From contig JAUMYR010000055.1 of NCBI GenBank assembly GCA_030528545.1, forward strand, positions 1-16,233: DNA of 16,233 nucleotides. Direction: 5' to 3'. The translations under genes and the position numbers were made by a program. The stretch is from Propionibacteriaceae bacterium. Its GTDB lineage: Bacteria > Actinomycetota > Actinomycetes > Propionibacteriales > Propionibacteriaceae. Below the pieces are notes generated by a model. That model did not search any database. It was not told the DNA's origin and saw only the letters and a program-made list of their open reading frames with translations. Numbering within the stretch: the stretch's first letter is position 1; every line of letters begins with the position of its first letter. Of this stretch, positions 1-5,425 are shown in pieces.

Positions 1-251
1 GCCGTGGTGGGGGCTGGTGTCTGTCCGGCCGGGCTGGGCGAGGCGGATGGGGACGTCGCTTGCGGCGCCGTGGCCGGCGTGGGGGACTGCTTCGCCGGGG
101 TGGTGGCCGGGGCGGAGGACGCGGCGGGGGCGCTCGTCGCCTTGGTGGAGGTCCGGGGCGCGCTCGGCTCGCTGCCGAAGGTCCCGCACCCGGTGAAGAG
201 AGTGGCCGCGGTGACGATCGCGGCGACAGCGATGGCTGGGCGGATATTCAT
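1..251 (-). CDS. Lipoprotein with Ala/Pro/Ser/Thr-rich linker (3' end outside window)
   Basis: The minus-strand frame opens at ATG 251-249 and stays open to the window edge (83 codons visible). A clear Shine-Dalgarno (AGGAGA, minus strand) lies about 5 nt upstream and fixes the start. The product begins with a short basic N-terminus (R4), a hydrophobic stretch (residues 6-19) and a lipobox-like L-F-T-G-C with Cys22, so it should be a membrane-anchored lipoprotein. F at -3 is less usual than L but tolerated. From about residue 30 on, the visible part is almost pure Ala/Pro/Ser/Thr, typical of an extended tether that holds a downstream domain away from the membrane through the cell wall. The functional domain lies beyond position 1, so no function can be given. 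It is separated from the lipoprotein gene upstream by 145 nt and appears to have its own promoter (337-364). It shows no obvious similarity to the two neighbouring lipoproteins beyond the signal peptide. Confidence 0.8.
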   Translation of the reverse strand, partial: MNIRPAIAVAAIVTAATLFTGCGTFGSEPSAPRTSTKATSAPAASSAPATTPAKQSPTPATAPQATSPSASPSPAGQTPAPTT

Positions 252-295
252 GGCGTTCTCCTAGTCCGTGAAGAAAACTGCTGGGCTGGTCCTCG

Positions 296-313
296 GGTGG
301 TGTCGCCACCACC
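296..313 (-). other. GNRA-type hairpin in 5' leader
   Basis: A perfect 7-bp inverted repeat, GGTGGTG/CACCACC, encloses 4 nt. Read on the minus strand the loop is GCGA, a GNRA tetraloop, so the RNA hairpin should be very stable. It lies between the proposed transcription start (about 331) and the start codon at 251, inside the roughly 80-nt leader of the third lipoprotein gene. No U-tract follows directly; the nearest T-run is about 20 nt further on, so it is not a classical terminator. It may stabilise the 5' end or shape translation. A U-less terminator for the operon upstream is the alternative. Confidence 0.35.
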
Positions 314-336
314 GGAGGCGTGCCCCGGTTACTCTC

Positions 337-364
337 TATACGGACCCTCGCCGCCAAAGGTTCC
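337..364 (-). promoter_or_regulatory. Probable ECF-sigma promoter of the third lipoprotein gene
   Basis: Read on the minus strand, GGAACC (364-359) is followed after exactly 16 nt by CGTATA (342-337). This matches the general ECF (group IV) promoter pattern: a GGAAC/TGAAAC-type -35, a 16-17 nt spacer and a CGTA/CGTC-type -10. The predicted transcript would start near 331 and reach the lipoprotein ATG at 251 after about 80 nt. A cell-envelope stress sigma factor would be a natural regulator of a lipoprotein gene, but that is inference. Which ECF factor acts here cannot be read from the site. Confidence 0.5.
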
Positions 365-396
365 CGGAGATTCCGGAAATCCGGTTCAGGCCGGGT

Positions 397-1014
397 TTAG
401 CCCGGGAGCCGGCTCATCGAGGCGAAGCCGTCCTCCACTGCAATGGTGTACTCCCCGCCCACGGCGGGCTGGGTCAGGGTCGCGATCTCGGCGCGGAACT
501 GTGTCGCGCCCTTCTGGTCCACCCCGAGGACCCGCTCGCCCGGCGGGACGAGGAATGCCAGGTAGATCGTCCGCTGGTCCCAGCCCTCGGGGCTCTTGGG
601 CATGTCGTAGAGCCATTCGCCGCGGTCGCGGACGTGGAGGCGGGGGAGACTGCGTCCTCCGCCGTCCCGGAACGCGGCGACCTCGCCGATCTCAATGGCG
701 TCGATATCGGCGCAGGTGACGCGCGCCTGGGCGACGGTGAAGGTCGTGCCCGCGACCGGCTCGGCTGGGTTCAGGTCCTTCGCCCATTCCTCGGCGTCGA
801 GGACGAGCAGGCGGGTGTCGTTGGTCCGCAGGACCTTGACGCCGCTGACCGCCTTCTCGAAGGTGTAGGCGCATCGCGAGGAGGGCTCGACCATGGCGTG
901 CGGGCCAGAGGCCGTGGGTTCGCCGGTGCACGAGCTGACCAGCAACGCCAGGGCGGCGGCCGCCATCACGGTGAGGCCCTGGGTGGCCGGGCGCTGCGAC
1001 GGTGTGGTGTTCAA
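397..1014 (-). CDS. Lipoprotein B, paralogue of the adjacent lipoprotein A
   Basis: This encodes a 205-residue predicted lipoprotein. I place the start at TTG 1014: GGGAGG ends 5 nt upstream, and this start gives a complete signal peptide (hydrophobic residues 14-26) ending in lipobox V-S-S-C with Cys29. The frame is open further upstream, but that part overlaps lipoprotein A and has no Shine-Dalgarno. The mature part matches lipoprotein A block by block: a G-P-x-A-hydrophobic-x-P start, then Cys48 in a C-x-aromatic-x-F context, Cys101 in a (V/A)-T-C-A context, a P-x-L-x-V block and a (T/A)-x-Y-L-A-F strand near residue 160. Two conserved cysteines outside the lipobox suggest a disulfide in an extracytoplasmic beta-rich domain. 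The stop is TAA at 397. The gene lies 10 nt after lipoprotein A, whose stop codon abuts this gene's Shine-Dalgarno, so the two are cotranscribed. I do not recognise a named family, and the function is unknown. Confidence 0.82.
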   Translation of the reverse strand: MNTTPSQRPATQGLTVMAAAALALLVSSCTGEPTASGPHAMVEPSSRCAYTFEKAVSGVKVLRTNDTRLLVLDAEEWAKDLNPAEPVAGTTFTVAQARVTCADIDAIEIGEVAAFRDGGGRSLPRLHVRDRGEWLYDMPKSPEGWDQRTIYLAFLVPPGERVLGVDQKGATQFRAEIATLTQPAVGGEYTIAVEDGFASMSRLPG

Positions 1015-1024
1015 CGGGGCCTCC

Positions 1025-1645
1025 CTAGAATGGCTTGTCGCGATAGCCGCGCTCGACGGGAATCTTGATGGTGTCTCCGGTCGCCGGGCCGCTGAGCGGC
1101 GCGAGATCGATGCCCGGCTCACGGTGGCGGAACAGGGACACCGAGCGGGGGCTCTCATCACCGTGCAGGACGAAGGCCAGGTAGACAGTCGCGGACGCCT
1201 TACCCGGCGGCGGGGCCGTGGCGGAGGGGTCGAAGGCGTCCCCGGTGGCCCCGACCCGCAGGTAGGGCGCCACGCGGCGTCCGGCCGACGTGGTGAGGGC
1301 GATGTTGCGTTCGGCGAGCCGGGAGGATTCGGCGCAGGTCGCTTCGGCCTTGACCAGGGTCCAGGTCAGGCTGGCCTTGTCGGCGCCCTGGTGGCCGACG
1401 GCGGAAGCGGGGAAGCGGCCGACATAGTCGGCGTTGGCCGACAGGATCTTTCCCCCGGTGGTCACCTCCTGGAACGCGAAGACGCAGTTGGCGTCCGGGT
1501 CGAGCAGGGCGTTGGGGCCATCGGGTGTGAGGAGCCCGGCCGGGGGCTTGGGGTCGGTGCATCCCGCGGCCAGCGCGGCCACGGCGAGGACTGGGCAGAG
1601 CAGGCTAGCGTTCAGGCGGGGGAATCGGGGTCGTCGGGTACTCAT
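1025..1645 (-). CDS. Lipoprotein A of the WXG-protein operon
   Basis: This encodes a 206-residue predicted lipoprotein. The N-terminus has four arginines in residues 4-10, a hydrophobic core (residues 15-26) and a textbook lipobox L-A-A-G-C with Cys29. The ATG at 1645 overlaps the stop codon of the 864-residue gene (ATGA, 1642-1645) and has no strong Shine-Dalgarno of its own, so translation is probably coupled. The mature domain carries Cys54 and Cys104, placed like Cys48 and Cys101 of lipoprotein B. The shared pattern of small conserved blocks shows that the two arose by duplication followed by strong divergence. It is presumably anchored on the outer face of the cytoplasmic membrane. Co-occurrence with the two helical WXG-type proteins suggests an envelope role together with them, for example as a surface receptor or chaperone, but nothing in the sequence shows an activity. 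No named family is recognised. Confidence 0.86.
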   Translation of the reverse strand: MSTRRPRFPRLNASLLCPVLAVAALAAGCTDPKPPAGLLTPDGPNALLDPDANCVFAFQEVTTGGKILSANADYVGRFPASAVGHQGADKASLTWTLVKAEATCAESSRLAERNIALTTSAGRRVAPYLRVGATGDAFDPSATAPPPGKASATVYLAFVLHGDESPRSVSLFRHREPGIDLAPLSGPATGDTIKIPVERGYRDKPF

Positions 1646-4236
1646 CGTGCTTGCGCCAATCCGGCATCCACCGCCGTGTGGTAGGGGACCGTGGCGGATT
1701 TCAGGCCATTAGGGTCGAAATAGAACTGTTCGTAATAGGAGCGGGCGATGGGGTCGGAGGCGATCTTGTCCCAGTCGATCTTGCCGTCGCCGTCGATGAA
1801 CCAATGGGTCTGGTCGGTGATGCCCTGGGCGATGAGGAAATCGCGCGGGCTATTGCCCTCGATCCAGCGTCCCGTGTATAAGGCGGCCTCATTGATCTGG
1901 GCGTGCAGCGTGTCGTGGATGAATGTTCTGACCGCGGCGGAACGGTCGGCGGCCATCTCGGTCTCGCTGGGAACCAGCTTGCTCCAGCCGTCGATGATAT
2001 CGCCGCTGACCTTCCCCCAGGTCTGGTCGGCGATGAACCCCGCACCCGTACCCCATGGGCCGAACACCGAGCCCGCGGCCGTCCCGACCGGGATCTTGGA
2101 CGCGGCACCCTTGCCCGCGTTCAGGAGGAACTCGCGCAGCGCATCGGCCTCCTTGGAGTTCTCTCCCCAGGCCCGGACCATCCCCTGCGTGAGGTCGCCG
2201 AGGAAGTCGGCGCTGTTGAGGCTCGCGGCCTCGATCTGCTGGTCGGTTCCGCCGCTGCCCATGATCCAGCGCAGGTTCTCCTGGTTGTAGGCGGCCGACG
2301 CGGCGATGAGCCGCTGCAGCGCGGGCGGATTGGTGGGGTCGCCCTTCTCGTTGCCGCCCCAGACGAACTCGTGGGGCCGGTCCCGGGCGAGGTCGGCGAA
2401 CACCGCGTCGAGGCGGCCCATGGTCGCCCGGTCGATGTTGAGGGTGTAGTGGCTGATCTTCCCGTCCGGGCCCCGCACCTCCCGCCACGGGCTGGTGCCC
2501 TCGTCTTTGTCCTCGTCCACGGCGATGAAATCGTCGATGTAACTCTCCATGAGTTTGGCGATCGGGACGCGGGCCTTGGCGAACTCGTCCGCCCCGCCGA
2601 ACAGGGCATGTGTGGAGCCATCGACGCTGGTGTAGTGGCCGTCGCTGACGGTCTTGGCGTAGGCGTCGAAATAGTCGTGGGCCAGTTGCACGCTGCGCGC
2701 GCCATCGGGACCCCGGTTGGTGCCGTGCTCGGCGACGATCCGCGCGACCATCTCCTGATCGGTGTACAGCCCGTCCGCGCTGCGGGCCGAGACGAGGTAG
2801 TCGACCGCGCTATGCAGGCTGCCGTCCGGGTAGCGGACCTGGTTGAGCAGGAAGCCGGTGGCGGTGTCCTCGCTGCGCGAGCTGGACATCAAGAAATTGT
2901 GGACCGGGTCGTTCAGGCGATCGGCGTTCCAATAGGCGCCGTATCGTTCGGCCTCGCCCCAGAACGGGACGCCGCTGCCCCGGTCTCCCCAGAAGTACCG
3001 GGGGTGGTTGAATCCTCTGGCCGGGTCGGAAGCCATCTCGGCGTCCCAGGCCAGGAGGTCCTTCCCGACGTTCTCGAAGAATGCCTGGTCGGGGCTTCGT
3101 CCGTGAGCGAGGTGGGCGACCGCGAGAAGCTGTCCCTGACCCCAGTAACCGGTGGTCCAGTAGCCGCTGCGGCCGTCGCTGGCGATTCCGGCGTTCAGCT
3201 CGAAGACGGTGCGGCCCTGTTCCTTGAGGAGGGCGTCCCATTCCGCCCGGCCGGACTCGTAGAGAGCGGCCGTGTTGGGCCCGTAGCCGGCGTCTGCCCT
3301 GGCCCCGCCGACGGCGGTGACGAAACTGCCCGAGATGATCTCCATCAGCCGGACCGAGTCCTGGTTGAGGGCCTGGGGTAAGAGGGAACCCTCGGTGCCG
3401 TAGGCCCGCCATTCGGCCATGTCGTTCATGAACTGGGAGAACCCGCTGGGCCCGAGTTCGCGGGCCAGAGCCAGCTCGAAATAGGCCAGCTCGGACCCGC
3501 TGAGGTTACCGAACCGGGAGATGAACTCGCCGATGGCCTCCGGGTCTCCGTCGTGGAACCGGTTGAGCAGGTCCTCGGCCTCACTGGCCTGCTGCTGGGC
3601 GAACTCGAGCATCTCTACGTCCCGTGCCAGCGGGATGCCCTCGGTGAGGTATAGGCCGATATCGTGCGGGCTCATCCGGGAGCTTTGCGGGATGAACTCG
3701 TCGAGCGCCGCCGTGATATTCCGGGCAGCCGCGGAAGCGGTCGCCTCCGCCGCGGACAGAGCGTCCCGCCACCGCCTGCGCAGGTCGTCCAGGGCCGCTT
3801 CGTGGTCGGCGTTCACGCGCTGGAAGATGGCCCGGACCTCGGATTGGGTGTATCCGCCGGGGTCCATCGCGATGTCTGCGTTGAGCTGCTGGATCTTCCG
3901 GCGATGATTCGCGACCTCTTCGTCCCAATCGGCCTGGAGCCTGCGGATGGTGTAGTTGGCCTCACTCAGCCCGGCGCGGAAAGTGTCGATCGCGTCGCTG
4001 CTCTTCGTGGTCGCGGTGGCGGCTTTGGCCAGTTTGGTGCGCAACTCCTCTACCTGAGCCTGGCGGGCCTCGTGGGTGGTCCCGCCCCACGTGGACGAGA
4101 TCGCCGAGGCGGCCGTGCCCTGAGCAATGAGAGCGGTCTGGCTGATCATCCCGCAGACCCGTTCCAGGTCGGAGGCGAGATGGGCCAGCATCCCTGGGTT
4201 CCCGGTCAGCTCCGGCAGTGCCGCGGATCCGTTCAT
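1642..4236 (-). CDS. Large WXG-motif helical protein (864 aa), possible type VII secretion-related
   Basis: The start at ATG 4236 has GGGAGG 7 nt upstream. The longer open frame to 4383 overlaps the preceding gene and is rejected. Residues 1-60 form an amphipathic helix, a W50-G-G turn and the beginning of a second helix, as in WXG100-type hairpins. Residues 55-125 and 130-182 are charged, probably coiled-coil helices joined by a D-P-G-G-Y turn. A Y129-x-x-x-E133 pattern resembles the YxxxD/E secretion signal but may be chance. The rest (about 185-864) is Trp/Tyr-rich and mostly helical. It has no transmembrane segment apart from a Gly/Ala-rich weakly hydrophobic stretch near residues 750-770, and an acidic D-G-D-G-x-I-D stretch near the C-terminus. 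The block with D-P-V-x-x-F-L followed later by V-D-Y-L recalls large actinobacterial WXG-associated proteins (from memory, DUF6571-like; unverified). No toxin motif or signal peptide is seen. The gene lies 16 nt after the small WXG-like gene and overlaps lipoprotein A by 4 nt. The function is unknown. Confidence 0.85.
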   Translation of the reverse strand: MNGSAALPELTGNPGMLAHLASDLERVCGMISQTALIAQGTAASAISSTWGGTTHEARQAQVEELRTKLAKAATATTKSSDAIDTFRAGLSEANYTIRRLQADWDEEVANHRRKIQQLNADIAMDPGGYTQSEVRAIFQRVNADHEAALDDLRRRWRDALSAAEATASAAARNITAALDEFIPQSSRMSPHDIGLYLTEGIPLARDVEMLEFAQQQASEAEDLLNRFHDGDPEAIGEFISRFGNLSGSELAYFELALARELGPSGFSQFMNDMAEWRAYGTEGSLLPQALNQDSVRLMEIISGSFVTAVGGARADAGYGPNTAALYESGRAEWDALLKEQGRTVFELNAGIASDGRSGYWTTGYWGQGQLLAVAHLAHGRSPDQAFFENVGKDLLAWDAEMASDPARGFNHPRYFWGDRGSGVPFWGEAERYGAYWNADRLNDPVHNFLMSSSRSEDTATGFLLNQVRYPDGSLHSAVDYLVSARSADGLYTDQEMVARIVAEHGTNRGPDGARSVQLAHDYFDAYAKTVSDGHYTSVDGSTHALFGGADEFAKARVPIAKLMESYIDDFIAVDEDKDEGTSPWREVRGPDGKISHYTLNIDRATMGRLDAVFADLARDRPHEFVWGGNEKGDPTNPPALQRLIAASAAYNQENLRWIMGSGGTDQQIEAASLNSADFLGDLTQGMVRAWGENSKEADALREFLLNAGKGAASKIPVGTAAGSVFGPWGTGAGFIADQTWGKVSGDIIDGWSKLVPSETEMAADRSAAVRTFIHDTLHAQINEAALYTGRWIEGNSPRDFLIAQGITDQTHWFIDGDGKIDWDKIASDPIARSYYEQFYFDPNGLKSATVPYHTAVDAGLAQAR

Positions 4237-4252
4237 GGTCGTGCCTCCCTGG

Positions 4253-4600
4253 CTAATTGATCTGCGGAATGTGTCCCTCGATGTGGGCGAATAGGCGCCG
4301 GTTGATCGCGTCGGTCCGGTCGAAGTTGTCGCCGACGGCGCTATCGGCCGAGCCGAGGACGGTGAAGGCCTGGTAGAGCTCATTGAGCCCGGCGTCCATG
4401 GTGGACCCGAACTCGCTCAGCGCCGCGATGAGCCGCTGGAACCCGGCTGTGTAGACGTCATGGCCCGCCCCGACCGCGAAGGATGCGGTGCCCAGCGGCG
4501 CGACGAGCGCGTTGCGGCACTGCTGCACGGTGTCGCCGTCTTTCCAGTCCTTGCTCACCTGAACGTGGATGGCCTCGTAGTCGATCTCCAAGTCGCTCAT
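4253..4600 (-). CDS. Small helical WXG100/EspC-like protein
   Basis: This encodes a 115-residue acidic protein starting at ATG 4600, with GGAGA 8 nt upstream. It has no signal peptide or transmembrane helix. The middle (residues 30-90) reads as long amphipathic helices rich in Ala, Leu and Phe around a G-A-G-H-D turn. Size and helix pattern fit the WXG100/EspC superfamily of type VII secretion substrates or partners, although a strict W-x-G motif is missing. The only Trp (about residue 19) is followed by K-D-G. It is the first gene of the leftward operon and lies 16 nt ahead of the 864-residue WXG-motif protein, an arrangement like the small helical partner encoded beside a larger type VII substrate. 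Heterodimer formation with that protein is the natural inference. It could instead be a cytosolic chaperone. There is no T7SS machinery in the window to support secretion directly. Confidence 0.83.
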   Translation of the reverse strand: MSDLEIDYEAIHVQVSKDWKDGDTVQQCRNALVAPLGTASFAVGAGHDVYTAGFQRLIAALSEFGSTMDAGLNELYQAFTVLGSADSAVGDNFDRTDAINRRLFAHIEGHIPQIN

Positions 4601-4734
4601 ACGTTGTGTCTCCAGGGTGTTCGGCTGCTGCCAGGAGCTTAGAGGCCATAGGGGGCGAGTTGGCCGTTACCGGCTCCGCTAGGGGGCCGCGAGCGGCTGA
4701 TGAAGCCCCGTCCGGGAGGCCCAGAACCGGCGCT

Positions 4735-4756
4735 AAAAAGGCAACAAGAGTGTTGC
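4735..4756 (-). terminator. Possible intrinsic terminator or attenuator (minus strand)
   Basis: GCAACA (4741-4746) and TGTTGC (4751-4756) form a perfect 6-bp inverted repeat around 4 nt. On the minus strand the stem is followed at once by CTTTTT. That is the layout of a rho-independent terminator for leftward transcription, although the stem is short and only half G/C. It lies about 135 nt upstream of the first gene of the leftward operon. It could therefore attenuate that operon from a promoter further right, or block antisense reading out of the nuo side. Alternatively the 16-bp palindrome is an operator for a dimeric regulator. Confidence 0.35.
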
Positions 4757-4800
4757 GTTATTGGGGGTTTCATGCCTTGTAGAGCGGGATTTCGTGCTCT

Positions 4801-4836
4801 CTTGGCCAAGATTGACTCGGTGGGCGGCGACTCGCC
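4801..4836. promoter_or_regulatory. Two perfect palindromes overlapping the nuo promoter (candidate operators)
   Basis: CTTGGCCAAG (4801-4810) is a perfect 10-bp palindrome ending 1 nt before the proposed -35 hexamer. GGCGA-C-TCGCC (4826-4836) is an 11-bp palindrome filling the end of the spacer and abutting the -10 hexamer. Such positions suit binding of a regulator. Neither resembles the Rex redox-sensor site (TGTGAA...TTCACA) reported for respiratory genes in Streptomyces. The sites are short and could be chance in GC-rich DNA. Confidence 0.3.
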
Positions 4837-4842
4837 TAGACT
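4812..4842 (+). promoter_or_regulatory. Probable housekeeping-sigma promoter of the nuo operon
   Basis: TTGACT (4812-4817) and TAGACT (4837-4842) match the -35 TTGACA and -10 TANNNT patterns used by actinobacterial primary sigma factors. The spacer is 19 nt, 1-2 nt longer than ideal. Transcription would start near 4849-4850, leaving a leader of about 195 nt before nuoA. It is the best promoter-like pair seen in the intergenic region on the plus strand. Confidence 0.5.
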
Positions 4843-4875
4843 AAGGCCGAGACAGACCCCAGGAGTAGACAGGTT

Positions 4876-5049
4876 ATGCCCGTGAGAGCACCCGGCGGAG
4901 CGGGAGCCCGAATCTGCTGGTCGCCGCGCGAGCGCGGCGCAGCGCGTGAGACCGTGGGCGGTTTGCCCAGCCAGGTCGGCGTCTCCTGCCTGGAAGACCA
5001 ATCGAGAAAGACCGGAATGATGCTCAGTGACGGGAAGGACCTCTCATGA
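4876..5049 (+). other. Doubtful 57-codon leader ORF overlapping nuoA start
   Basis: An ATG at 4876, with AGGAG 10 nt upstream, opens a frame of 57 codons. Its TGA (5047-5049) overlaps the nuoA start codon as ATGA, the same junction used between most nuo genes. That would suit translational coupling of a leader peptide to nuoA. Against it: the codon choice includes several AGA, GGA, CGA and GCA codons that the nuo genes avoid; the peptide has no recognisable features; and the region also contains hairpins. I treat it as probably non-coding. Confidence 0.15.
4922..4969 (+). other. Hairpins in the nuo 5' leader
   Basis: Two local stems lie in the untranslated leader. CGCCGCG/CGCGGCG closes a CGAG tetraloop (4922-4939), a 7-bp all-G/C stem. 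TGGGC/GCCCA encloses 5 nt (4955-4969). A third possible pairing is CCAGG (4971-4975) with CCTGG (4989-4993). CTGCTGG (4914-4920) could alternatively pair with the CCAGCCAG around 4966-4973, so mutually exclusive folds are conceivable. No known riboswitch class is recognised and no T-run follows. Confidence 0.3.
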
Positions 5050-5411
5050 CGTCGTCGTTGTACATCCCGATCATCGGGATGGTTGTGCTCGCCGCCGGGT
5101 TCATCATCGTGTCCATCGCCCTGGGGGTGCGCATCGGCCCGGCCCGCTACAACCGGGCGAAGTACGACGCCTACGAGTGCGGCATTGAGCCGACCCCCCA
5201 GCCGATCGGCGGTGGGCGTTTCCCGGTGAAGTACTACATCACGGCGATGCTGTTCATCATCTTCGACATCGAGATCGTGTTCTTGTACCCCTGGGCTGTG
5301 ACGCATAACCTCTTCGGCTGGTTCGGTCTCGTCGCGATGCTGCTGTTCATCGAGACGGTGCTGCTGGCCTACTACTACGTCAAGCGCCGCGGCGGCCTCG
5401 ACTGGGACTGA
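5046..5411 (+). CDS. nuoA: NADH-quinone oxidoreductase subunit A
   Basis: NuoA is a small membrane subunit of complex I at the junction of the peripheral and membrane arms, where it helps transmit quinone reduction to proton pumping. The 121-residue product has three predicted transmembrane helices (about residues 6-28, 63-84 and 90-112). It carries the family Y-E-C-G motif (43-46) in the first loop and the F-D-I-E segment (D74, E76) in helix 2. Those are the acidic residues conserved across the family. The ATG at 5046 has GGAAGGA (5033-5039) 6 nt upstream. It is the first gene of the nuo operon; nuoB starts 14 nt after its stop. Length is normal for the family and nothing is unusual. Confidence 0.97.
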   Translation: MTSSLYIPIIGMVVLAAGFIIVSIALGVRIGPARYNRAKYDAYECGIEPTPQPIGGGRFPVKYYITAMLFIIFDIEIVFLYPWAVTHNLFGWFGLVAMLLFIETVLLAYYYVKRRGGLDWD

Positions 5412-5425
5412 GAGAAGGACGAGAT

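Larger units (their letters stand above)
4601..5045. other. Divergent intergenic control region
   Basis: These 445 nt separate the leftward WXG/lipoprotein operon from the rightward nuo operon. No convincing protein gene is seen on either strand. Short open frames (for example 4639-5001 minus and 4700-4885 plus) lack ribosome sites and family resemblance. The region holds the proposed nuo promoter (4812-4842) with two perfect palindromes, a minus-strand hairpin with a T-run (4735-4756), an inverted repeat AGAGC-N10-GCTCT (about 4781-4800), and a structured nuo leader with a doubtful short ORF (4876-5049). I could not identify a strong promoter for the leftward operon; a TAAGCT -10-like hexamer near 4637-4642 on the minus strand lacks a good -35. 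Confidence 0.6.

Noticed and set aside
4..719. Plus-strand frames at 4-264 and 60-719
   Set aside because: They are Gly/Arg-rich shadows of the minus-strand lipoprotein genes, whose signal peptides and ribosome sites are clear.
1903..3381. 492-codon plus-strand open frame
   Set aside because: It lies antisense within the 864-aa gene and has no ribosome site or family motif. It is a by-product of G/C-rich third positions.
4237..4383. N-terminal extension of the 864-aa protein to 4383
   Set aside because: It overlaps the 115-aa gene, has Ser/Thr/Arg-rich shadow composition, and ATG 4236 has a good Shine-Dalgarno.
4639..5001. 120-codon minus-strand frame across the intergenic region
   Set aside because: It has a TTG start without a Shine-Dalgarno, runs antisense through the nuo promoter and leader, and shows no domain-like composition.
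4601..5045. Rex redox-sensor operator before nuoA
   Set aside because: I looked for TGTGAA...TTCACA-type sites and found none. The palindromes present are different.
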